Made by a program: the position numbers and the translations under genes
The notes under the pieces: model-generated
Database searches by the model: none
What the model saw: the letters and a program-made list of their open reading frames with translations, nothing else
What the model was told of the DNA's origin: nothing
Origin: Branchiostoma floridae
Lineage: Eukaryota > Chordata > Leptocardii > Amphioxiformes > Branchiostomatidae
Length of the DNA stretch: 64,000 nucleotides
Assembly: GCF_000003815.2 (NCBI RefSeq)
Contig: NC_049991.1
Location: 7,276,087 to 7,340,086, forward strand
Direction: 5' to 3'
Part shown: in pieces, positions 33,201 through 43,100 of the stretch
How the letters are laid out: every line of letters starts with the position of its first letter
Numbering within the stretch: position 1 is the stretch's first letter

Positions 33201-34372
33201 ACTATCTTTTTACACTGTATATTGACCTCCCATAGATGTGTCTTTTATCACTGGTTAGTTCTATAACATATTCTCTGCATGTAACTTTTCTGTGTGTCAT
33301 TATTAAATCTAGATCTGAGTAACCTTGAACTCTTGTGAACCACCCCAGGAGGTTGGCATGCCTCCACAGAGAACACTAACAAAGTAGAGCGGTACGATGT
33401 GGAGAGGAACCTGTGGGAGAGCAGGGCGCCCATGAACGAGCGCAGGTACCGCCCGGGCGTGGCCATCGTGGACGGGAAGATATATGTGTGTGGAGGGGAG
33501 GAGGGCTGGGACAGGTCAGATATGTTTTTCCTATGAAGTATGATATGTATTTTTTTGTGAACTCACAGGTAATACCTTATAGCAAGGAGCTACATCGGTG
33601 ATAAAAACTCCTTGCTTAAAGTAGATTAGAAACTAATGTTATGTAGTACTACTAAATGACTTTACTCTTATTTCGAGGCTGTATGTGCAATTAGCCTTCG
33701 GGCATGATTTTGCAAATGAACTTTTCATTATTTTTCGCTTAGTTTCATGTTTGAGTGATACTCTTTTAGTACAGTATCAAGTAGTAATATTTATAATCTG
33801 ACATCAATGTTGTTATTATTTGATCTAATACTGTCAAAATTGATTAGTAGGAGACAGTGCATGTCAATCTCAGTATGTAATTGTTCAACTTTTGACATAT
33901 GGTCTTCAATTTTGTCATTAAACACAACTATACTAGGTCAAGTTAACAAAAACTTCTTATTGTCCAGAGTCGGTTATCTTCAAGTGATCTTTGACTTTGT
34001 GATCAGTTATCTTTGTACAGTGAACAATTTTTTTCCAAAAACTATCTCTGAAAAGATGAACTTTAAGATAAGAACGAAGCCAGCAATGCTCCTGAAGAAA
34101 TGGAGTCTTCATTAATTTATTTTAGATTTTTGCCTGAATAGGTAATTTTTGGAAGGAATAAGAGACTTTATTAAAAGACGATGTTTCTTTCTCTGTGCAG
34201 GTACCATGACACCATAGAGCGTTATGATGCGGAGACAGACAGCTGGGAGATTGTGGGGGAGATGCCGACCAGTCGCAGCTGGCTCAGCTGTGTGGCCATG
34301 CAGATGAGAATCAGCAAGCCTGCAGCGCCCCCTGACGGCGAGGCCGGAGCTGCAGCTGCAAGACCCCTGTAG
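26565..34372 (+). CDS. Kelch-like BTB-BACK-Kelch protein (KLHL6/24/35-like)
   Basis: Eight coding exons: 26565-27296, 29219-29405, 29978-30124, 30841-30972, 31917-32093, 32584-32730, 33349-33514, 34201-34372. All introns are GT-AG with matching phases, giving 619 aa. BTB spans about residues 40-150 (SFCDVSLCVDGIEFPCHRAV). BACK spans about 155-290 and ends VRLPLLSPYHLLDC. A linker MFSPRTRPRRSTG is followed by six kelch blades, one per exon junction, each with a GG doublet, a Tyr and a Trp. The family supplies substrate receptors for cullin-3 ubiquitin ligases: BTB binds CUL3 and the kelch propeller binds the substrate. The SPRTRPRRSTG linker and BACK match best what I recall of the KLHL24/35/6 group. 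The start ATG sits 36 bp after a likely acceptor. Confidence 0.93.
27470..28593 (+). pseudogene. CR1/L2 reverse transcriptase fragment in the Kelch-like intron 1
   Basis: A 5' part (27470-27888) encodes GVPQGTVLGPILFLAYIND, RLFADDCILQ and WLMEFNPSKCEVM. The 3' part (28373-28593) continues with KYLGVTISSNLTWGSHV and ALVRPHLEFAHCY. The two halves are separated by a 480-bp insertion. It lacks the endonuclease, the N-terminal reverse transcriptase and a proper end, so it is a dead 5'-truncated LINE. Confidence 0.85.
27882..28367. mobile_element. Non-autonomous DNA element inserted in the reverse transcriptase fragment
   Basis: Inverted repeats CAGCCTTGTCA (27882-27892) and TGACAAGGCTG (28350-28360) lie at the ends. 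An 8-bp direct repeat ACAGCCTT is present at 27881-27888 and 28368-28375. The interior is G-rich and non-coding. The CAG start and 8-bp repeat suggest a hAT-like MITE, but the direct repeat overlaps the left inverted repeat, so the exact boundaries are uncertain. Confidence 0.6.
28659..29218 (+). repeat. Tandem array of partial copies of Kelch-like exon 2
   Basis: The phrase GGTGCTGGAGCAGGTGC and the following 60-80 bp (exon 2 start) recur with the 3' splice site before each genuine exon position. Copies start near 28659, 28749 (very short), 28802, 28902, 29004 and 29109; the functional exon starts at 29219. Spacings of the last units are 102, 105 and 110 bp. Most copies keep a pyrimidine-AG acceptor, but none keeps the exon 3' half or a donor. 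They are decoy or decayed exon copies, not separate genes. Confidence 0.88.
30746..30801. repeat. Short foldback repeat in Kelch-like intron 3
   Basis: AGCCTGAGTACCA and TGGTACTCAGGCT form a perfect 13-bp stem around a 30-base spacer. It directly precedes the acceptor of kelch exon 4 (30840). Confidence 0.7.
31161..31416. mobile_element. hAT-like MITE in Kelch-like intron 4
   Basis: 256 bp. The terminal inverted repeats are CAGGGCTCTAGCCAGC and (reversed) CAAGGCTTTAGCCAGC. It is flanked by a perfect 8-bp target-site duplication ATTTGAAG (31153-31160 and 31417-31424). No coding capacity. Confidence 0.88.
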
Positions 34373-37196
34373 GTGGTCAGGAAAAACAGCATGGGGAGTT
34401 GGAACATAGCTCTACAATTATAGAAAAATTCACATTCAAAAAGAGGTCCTGTAGATACATTTTAAATTCACAGGGATTTACTTTCGCGGTAGCGGGAAAA
34501 TGAAGTGTATGCAGTCAGGTTTTAAGTTCGCGTGAAAACTGTGAACATAAACCCACAGCAAACATTTCTGCATTTACAGTACTACCAGTCCTTCTTATTT
34601 AGCTTACACAGTCAAACCTGTACAAGTGACCACCTCTACGTGAGGCCCACCAGGCCAATGTGGCCACTTTTTTTGTTGGTTCGCTTAGATGACTTTTTGC
34701 CATTAGATGACTGTCTATAGTGAGCACCTGTCCACATAGGCCAAATTTTGTTGGTTCCCTGAATGGTTTTCTTGGGCAATTTGGACCGCACTTCTGATCA
34801 ATTTATTTGATTCTGTCCAATTCTTTCTAAACAGAAATTGCTATTGTGTAGTTTATTTATATACAAGAACTTTAGAGTAAGTTACTCATGTGTCAATCCT
34901 ATATGTTATTTCTTGTAGTCAGCGTTTTATTATATTTTTGTATGGTAGCATGACAAAATTATTGACTATGTGATGTATCCATGATGCAGTCATGATATGC
35001 AGTATGTGCATGAACGTGTAAGGTCTGTATTTCTGTAGCTTATAGAAGTAAAAAATATATGATCTTGACAATCAATGGAAAAGTGTGCCTTGTGACATAT
35101 ACATGTAGATGCTAGCATATGTAACATTCAATTTTAGAACTGCCCATTTTGTTTCAGAGAAACTTTTTTCATTGTCATTGGAACTTCATGGTTGTGTACA
35201 TGTAGGCATGTGACATTTATCATTTTCAGTTGTTGAAAATGACATATTATTTGTAATACTTTATTTGTACTTAGTCACATACATTACTCATTAATTATCG
35301 TTATCAATAGAAAATACCCGTGTAAAATATGCATGTGTAAAATAGTACAGTTGTATACAAAAGGATGTTTGAATTCTGAGAGCAGAAAAATTGTGAAGCA
35401 AATTTTGTTACGCAAGTTGTTAAAGTTGTAGCTTGCTGAAAGCATGGTTGAAAAGGTTTACCAAGTTATTTTGTAAGTGGCCAAATTATGGAAGAAGAGG
35501 AGTGATATTGCGGGTTTCTAGGCAAAGAGTAAGAGTGCTTAGTACGTGTTTTGTTTTGTTTTGAAGAAGCAATAGAGAGGCTGAACATTTGAAGAGATAT
35601 TGTGCTGCTAACAAAACAATCACAAGAGACAGAGGTAGGATATGCGAAGTGTTTGTTACATTAACTACATTGTATGTTTGTAACAGACAGTGTTTAGAAG
35701 AAAGTTTTGATCGTAGGACCATGACTATTGTAGAGATTTGCATACACAAGTCAGAATGTAGAACTTGTTTGTATTCAATAATTATGGAATAAGACACAAC
35801 CAGGTACTAGTAAATGACTTGATTGAACTTGAGCTTGTTGCAATATGTGAACTAGTGCCTGGACATATTTTTCATTTTGGCAAGACCACGTTTGGAAAAG
35901 TAGGGTACTTAGCTAGTAATTTTTGTTTTTGCTGTTAGTAATATTTTGTTAACATTACGTATGAACAATAATTGTTGTAACATAATGGGATATGTTTTGC
36001 CCTTTGTAAATATGTTAAAGTTGTGGAAAAAACATGACTTGTGCATTAAGGCAACCAATTTTCTAAAATGTGATAATTGTGGTAGCATCTACAATATAGA
36101 AGTAGCTTTTTCAGCTAAGCAAATTAACATTCCTATTATTATATTACGTAATGGCTTTGCTAACTTTGTGCCCTCAGGATTGAAAGTGTGTGAGCTTCTT
36201 CAGAAAGTAGTATTTTTGCACTAATGTGTATGTATAATTATGTCGTGTAAAATAATGTCTTCATTCCAAAAGAGTGTTTGATTAGATAGCAACATTTGAT
36301 ATCATCATCATATACATTTGATATTATGGTATCTACTGTTGGTTTATTATTTAGAAGTATTTACAAACTAAAGGAATGCTTTGGTTTACTATGTGAATAG
36401 GTCTCAAGTTATAATTACTTTAAAGCTTTTTGCCCAGTTTAGTAGCAGATTAGTTGTGTGAACATTATGTATATTAGAAGACTTGCTCTTCAGTAAACAA
36501 GTGTTAGCAAAGTGTATATTATGCAGTATCAAAGCAACGTTAGTTATGAAGGAAACAAATTGATATCAAGTGCCTGAGAAGCAATAAATTTCTTGTTCAT
36601 GAACACACTTCAAGCACATTCATTTTATAATTAGGTATTGTTACATGTAGATTCATATCAAGCCGATGTACAAAGTTTGTTCTTCTTTTTGATTTGGAGA
36701 TGATTGTAGAGTTTTGGCAAATGAATGTTTTTTCCAGGAATTCATGTGCACTAAAGTTGTAGATTAGATATCGAAAGATATAAATTATGCAGTTGAAGGC
36801 CTCATTTGCAAAATCCCAGATTACGATAATGGTGGATGGTCATGAGGTATTCAAGTTAGATAGTTAGGGACTGACCATTTCATACTATGGGTTGCCACTG
36901 GCCTACATATAGGCTATAATCTATTCTCATTTTTTCCCAAACTAACACCCTGCAATGTGGCTTATGAATCTAAGAGTTCACCAACATTTTCCAAGAAAAA
37001 ACGCAATCTACGTACAATAATATCGCTTCCTGCCAGGAGGCGCAGCCGCACGCAGAAATGGTCGGACCGCTTTTTCCGCTGTGCGGACTGTACTGCTGTT
37101 TCTACCTACCCAATGCATACGTGTATCAGTGACCTTTGACCTTACACTGAGCCCTTAGCTTAGTGCTGGTGAAGAATCGTACTTGCTGGTGCCAAA
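34373..37196 (+). other. Long 3' region of the Kelch-like gene and intergenic spacer
   Basis: AT-rich and without further exons. It contains a diverged copy of the TACTGTAAATG MITE (34450-34581), and a repeat-like segment around 34604-34800 (GTCAAACCTGTACAAGTGACC). An AATAAA at about 36586 could end a roughly 2.2-kb 3' UTR. No other gene recognised. Confidence 0.5.
34450..34581. repeat. Diverged MITE copy (same family as 37992-38203)
   Basis: It shares GGGATTTA-CTTTCG, GGTAGCGGGAAAA, TTTAAGTTCGCG and terminal CATTTACAGTA with the element at 37992-38203, in reverse orientation, with the inner part shortened. Confidence 0.65.
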
Positions 37197-40100
37197 ATGT
37201 CGAGTATTAAGGTCGAAGAAGTGCTCGAGGGGCTTGCAACGTTTGATTCTGGCGACGAATACCCTTTCTCTAGCGACGACTCTGCGGACAACGCTGAAAG
37301 TGGCAGCGATTCTGACAACGACAAAGATGAAGAAGATGTAGTTCGCAGGCTAGGAGCTCGAGCTAGAGGAATTCGAACTAGGGCTGCCGAGGCAGCTTCT
37401 TCAACTGATCTCTGCCTTCAAAATGGGACCAGTGATGGTGACTGCTTGCCTCAGTATCCCCGTGTTTGCAGTCAGCAAGGTGGATTTAGCGACCAGGTGA
37501 TTTGGGCTTTGTTTTAATACAGGCTTGCGATAAACGGAAATTTGCGATTTTTCTCTCGTCCGCCAAACCCGGATATATCCGGCATGTACATATAAGTATA
37601 TTATAACGTTATATGTTCTGTGTGCCGCACCCGGATATATCCGGGATAGCGTATAATCCCCCGAAGAAGCTGAGCTTTGCGCGCGTCGTAGCGCACGAAC
37701 CCCGGAAGTTAGGGACTTCGGCCTTGTTCTTTTTGGAGGTCAGCAGCCTTGAACCCTGGCACTGATAGCATTTTATAGTGCTGAAACTTTGGCAGTTTAA
37801 GGGTTAAGATTCTCCAAGCAGATGTGACAAGGCTAAATCGTTCCCCAAGTCCACTAGCCTGGTATCCAACCGTATTATAGCTCCCGAGTCTCTTCTATCC
37901 ACTCTGCAAGTACTGTTGCAGAGAGCTAATATGGCTGGTATTTGCAGAGAGGATAGAAGAGACTCGGGGTGGGGTGGGGGGGTGGTGGGGCTACTGTAAA
38001 TGCAGAAATGTTCGCGGTGGATTAATGTTCACGGTTTTTGCGGTGACCACTTTACCGCGAATTTAAAACCACCGCGAACATTTTTCTATTATGATATTAC
38101 ATTACAGTCTATGGTGTTGCCGCGAACTTAAATCCACCGCAAAAATTCCTTTTTCCCGCTACCCCGAAATTAAATCCCCGCGAACTTAAATACATTTACA
38201 GTATATTACAGCTGGATACCAGGCTATTCACCAAATATTATACGGTCTTATTCTTAACATCATCACATAAATAATACTCAGTCACAACATTTAACGCAAT
38301 GTTCACACCTACAAGTTATGTCAACGTCTTACAACCCCCCTGAAATAATGATTACTTCTACTCCATTTTTACTATACTAGAAATTACTTTTATTTATTCA
38401 TTACTCTGTGACAGAAGGTAACCTCGGATGACACTCAGTATTGTGATCGGTAAGTTAGATGTGATGAGTGTTCTCATCTGTGTTCTGTTTGCCACATTTG
38501 TATGCAGTTTGGCATGTCGTCTGCACTCAGTTGGGCGATTATAATAATGATATTATGCACATTGTTTTTTTTGCCTTAGCTGTTTATATAAGCAATGTAA
38601 TAATTTCAGAAATCACCCCTATATTCCTGGTATTATGGAACAGGCCATGTAGTTTCTTGGTTTGGGAATCAGCTTAATATAATATCTCCAAGCAGATATG
38701 GGGGGTTATGTGTTGTTTAATGTACTCTCACCTCTCAAATAGAAGTACCCCCTGGAATAAAAGTACCCCCCGGACAAATCTTCAAAATCTAATAAAAGTA
38801 CCCCCTGGAATAAAAGTACCCCCCGGAAAAATACCAAATTGACATGTAAACTGTGCCCATGCTACTTCAGTCCAAGAGAAGATGATAAGCAGGTAGGCTC
38901 TTTTTATTTATTTATGCCTCAGTACTATATCAGTTTTTTATTTTTTATTTTTTTTAATTACCATATCAGTTAATTGTATAAATAATGAACAGAATAATTC
39001 CTATGTTATTGCACATATTTTCTTTATCTGAGTGTCACACCATCAACAAAGATTAAAATAAAAGTAAAAGAAAAATGAATGAAAATAAAAATTGAAGAAA
39101 TAAATAAGAAGTTTATTTTATAATCATTGTTACAAAATAACATTTTGAAGAAACATTCCAACTTAGAATACCTTATTCACCACTTGTGCTATTTTCAATG
39201 TTGCAGAAACCAGCACGTCACCGGAACGTACTGCGCCTGCGCGAACCCTGGTGGTTTGGGGCTTGGTTTGGTCAACGTTGCATTGAAATTAGGCTTGTTG
39301 CACAATATATGTTAGAGACATGGTTTCATGTAAAACGTACACGGGATTTCACCCTTATATACGCACGTACTTTATTAAATGCGGCCCTTTAGTAAACCGG
39401 GGGTTTAGCAAGGTTTAGCATGTCTATACTTTTCGCGCAGGCGCAGTACGTTCCGGTGACGTGCTGCAGAAACCAAGGTCATAGACACTGCCCCCTATCG
39501 AGAAATACCGGTACTGCAGAAAATATATGATTCTCTCGCGCATTACCGCGAGATTCGGCGTGAGTTGATGAATCCAACATGGCGGATCTTTTCGAGCCGA
39601 TTGAACGCTATGCTTTGTTTTGGAATGATTTTTTCGTTGCTGGAACATTAAAACAAGTTGACTACGGGTGAAAAATAGTGGAAAAGTATTGGTAACTTTT
39701 TAATTTGTTTGGTTGGTGGTTAATTTCTGTGTTTTGATAGAGAATTTACGGAAGTAAGCGACTGTGTGTGTAGCATGTGACCTCGATGTTTTCGTCTTTG
39801 TTCAGCGCAACATTTTCAAGATTTTTGGAAGGTTAAAGATGGTCTAAAACGAAATGGATATATTTTTTTACGAGTCCAGTGCCGAATCACTTGTGTTCCG
39901 GTATTTTTGGACCTGAACCGAAACGTTTTTGCAAGTCCAGAACTGGTCCTGCGTACCGGTGTGACAGCGATCTCGCCCCCCCCGGGGGGCGAGATCACTA
40001 GCGTTTTCGCCCCCTTTAGCGTTTTCGCCCCCCCCCCCAAGAGCAGCTGGTTACTACATATTACAGGTGCGCTACCTGGTACTATACTGCACCTGGGGAG

Positions 40101-43100
40101 TAACGTATATGGTGCAAATATACAAAAGTAACGGTTTCCTCTGTCAGCACTGGAACACCAGTGCTGAAGTGGTCGTCAGCACTGGAAGTCCAGTGCTGAG
40201 CCGGCGTCAGCACTGGAAATCCAGTGCTGAGGCAGCTTCAGCACTCAAAGCCCTCCTGTCAGCACTGGAAACCGAGTGCTGAGACTACAATCAGCACTAG
40301 ATTTCCAGTGCTGAGGACATTTCAGCTCTGGAAATCCAGTGCTGACAAATATTCCGCACTGGAAACCGAGTAGTCTGTGTAACACAAACTCCGATGTCCA
40401 GGGCTCTAACTGGCCCCTCCCTGATAGTGGGCCGGCGGATGTTTGGCGGGCTGCTATAAGCGAGATTTAATCAGGCTAGAAACCGAGTATAAAATGTATA
40501 AAGTTGGTGAAAAGAACTTACATTCTGTTACAAAATGTAAATCGACAACTGTATTATACAATGTTTTTTAAATGATGGTTCTTTGCCGCACAAGCAGAAT
40601 GTGTCGTCCACCTGTAACTACTTATTCTTTGTAAAAAAAAAAAAAGCGAAAAGCGATCTCTTTACCACACAGATAAACCAACTGTTAGTTGTCTAACTCT
40701 GACTGCCTATTGTTTTTTAAATGATGCTACTTTGCCGCACAAGCAGAATGTGTCGTCCACCTGTAACTACCTATTCTTTGTAAAAAAACAAGCAATCTCT
40801 TTACCACGCAGATAGACCAACTGTTAGTTGTCTACCTCTGACTAAAAAGACACTACTTTGCCACAAGTAGAATATGTGATTTGTTGATTTAAAACTTTTT
40901 GTATCAATTGACCAAAAGAAACGAAACTTGAGTGCCATTAACCGTATACACAATTAACAATATCACAAGTGTCTACTCTAGTCTAAAGCTAGTAAAAGCT
41001 AGCGCCACGCAAGATCTGCTTGGAGATTAATTAAATACGCACAGATATATCTAAGTCTAAAGGAAATAGCTCGTACGGACGCATGCTACACGAATATTAC
41101 GTTCAGCACTGGAACGTTCCATTGCTTTATAAACGTCAGCACTGGAAGCCCAGAGCTGAAGTTTTTACAGCACTGGTCTTCCAGTGCTGAAAACTTCCCG
41201 AGCACTGGTAAATCCAGTGCGGAACCCGTTACTTTTGTATATCAGCACTCGGTTCCAGAGCTGACGGCGGTTTCAGCACTGGGTAACCAGTGCTGAATGA
41301 CCTTTGAACTGGCTCGCCGCCTCTCCGCTGCGAGTTCAGCACTCAGGTACCCAAGTGCTGACGGCAGTTCAGCACTGGAAAACCAGTGCTCGGAGAAGTT
41401 CAGCACTGGAAATCCAGTGCTCGCATTGGGTTCAGCACTGGAATTCCAGTGCTGAGGGAGCTTCAGCACTCGAACATGGCCGTTCAGCACTGGAAAACCA
41501 GTGCTGACGTTTCTTCAGCACTGGTAAACCAGTGCTGAGGCCGATTCGACCCATTGATTCAGCACTGGAACACCAGTGCGGAACCCGTTACTTTTGTATA
41601 CTTGCGTATATGGTGTGTTACCTGGTACCTATATGGCACCATATTACCGTACCGTAAGATGTCATACCTCGAAAGTCGATACTATATTGTTCGGTACAAA
41701 CGTGACATTGAAATGAAAAAGACAATTTTTGCAGCTGAGGTGGCATAAAAACAGTGCTACTGCGAACGTATAAATCAACACCGTCTATGGTACTGAATAC
41801 GTCAGCTATATGTTTTCAATTTGTCAGATTGTTTTCTTTCTTGTGCTGGAAACATGTCCAAAGCACTAACAAAAACACACGTGAATAATAGTTTCTCATT
41901 ATAAACTATCTACGCGCAAGTTGATATAGCTGTTGCTAAATGCTACACAAACACTGGTAAAGTACCAGTCTTAAGAAACACGGGTAAATGCATCAGTTCA
42001 TAAATACTACAAAAAACAGTCATGTTGGAGGTGAAGATATCCCTTGGCCAGGTGAATATACCAAAATGTGTGTAGTTCTTTTGTGGTCACGTCATGGTAG
42101 AGACCTCATATTGGAGATACATAGGTTGCTTGAGGACAGGTGAATACAATGAAATACATCTTATGTCAAGACTCAGGTATATGCAATAATGGGAATACAA
42201 GGGACCCAACCCTCCTTGTCTGAAACAAGTTCAACTATCTTATTACCATGTAATTACGTTAATATTGATACTATGAATGGAGTTATGTATCAAACTCGTG
42301 TACTTATATCATTCTGAAACTGTATTTTGTGATTTATTCCAATCAACTTCTAAAATGTCATGTAAACCCGTTTTTTTGGGGGGGGGGCGAAATCGCTAAA
42401 GGGGGGCGAGGTAGGGGGGCGAGATCACTAGCCGGGGAGGGCGAGATCGCTAGTGATTTCGCCCCGGGGGGGCGAGATCGCTAGTGATTTCGCCCCCGGG
42501 GGGGCGAGATCACGGGGGGGCGATATCGCTGTCACACTGGTACGCATCCCTAGTTATGTTTTGGTCATAGCGCTAGCGGCAGGGAAATCCGCGATGCCTC
42601 GTCCGAAAAATAGTGAATATTAAGCAAAAATACAGCGGAAATATGGGCAGAAAATACCAAACTTTCAATATTTTTGGGGTCCCTGGTTAGTAAAGAAAGC
42701 CCCAATTTGAAAAAAAAAATAAACGTACCGTCTAAAATAAGGACGTACCGGGTGGATTTTGAGGCGGAAAAAAATAAACGTACCGGTACATTTATTTGAG
42801 AGGTGAGAGTACAGAGCAGCTTTATATTACTTTTTGAATAATCAAGTTGTTTTTGGTGTCTGTTTGTTTTCAAACTGAACTGACTGGAGGCTCTCTTGCC
42901 TTTTCAGGTCAGTTTGTCTGATGACCCCAAACCTCTGGAATTTTTTGGTCTCATGGTGCCGGACTCTGTGTTCAAGATCTGCACCGAACAGACAAACAAG
43001 TACGCCGTGGATTATTTCGCAGCCAACCCCAAATCCGACCACAAGGCTCATTCGCGGGTGCACCCCTGGCCCGACGATGGCATCACCGAGGCGGAGATGA

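Larger units (their letters stand above)
39941..42555. mobile_element. 2.6-kb nested element with G/C-run terminal repeats
   Basis: The left end is AACTGGTCCTGCGTACCGGT then GTGACAGCGATCTCGCCCCC. The right end is its approximate reverse complement, GGGGCGATATCGCTGTCACA then CTGGTACGCATCCCTAGTT. Just inside both ends, stretches of GGGGGGCGAGATC(A/G)CTAG and complements repeat several times (about 39965-40040 and 42370-42520). The element is non-coding, and its interior holds hairpin minisatellite arrays. Confidence 0.72.
38721..42813. mobile_element. 4.1-kb TIR-bounded block in the PGBD intron
   Basis: TGTACTCTCACCTCTCAAAT (38721-38740) is matched in reverse by ATTTGAGAGGTGAGAGTACA (42794-42813), and similarity continues inward through AAGTACC / GGTACATT. 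Both ends carry short repeats around GTACCCCC(T)GGAATAAA or its complement. No transposase frame is present inside. No clear target-site duplication was seen. It encloses a second TIR-bounded element and hairpin arrays. Confidence 0.65.

Noticed and set aside
40147-41582. CRISPR-like array of short repeats and spacers
   Set aside because: The units are variable mini-palindromes in eukaryotic intronic DNA, without uniform spacers, leader or cas genes; it is a minisatellite within a transposon nest.
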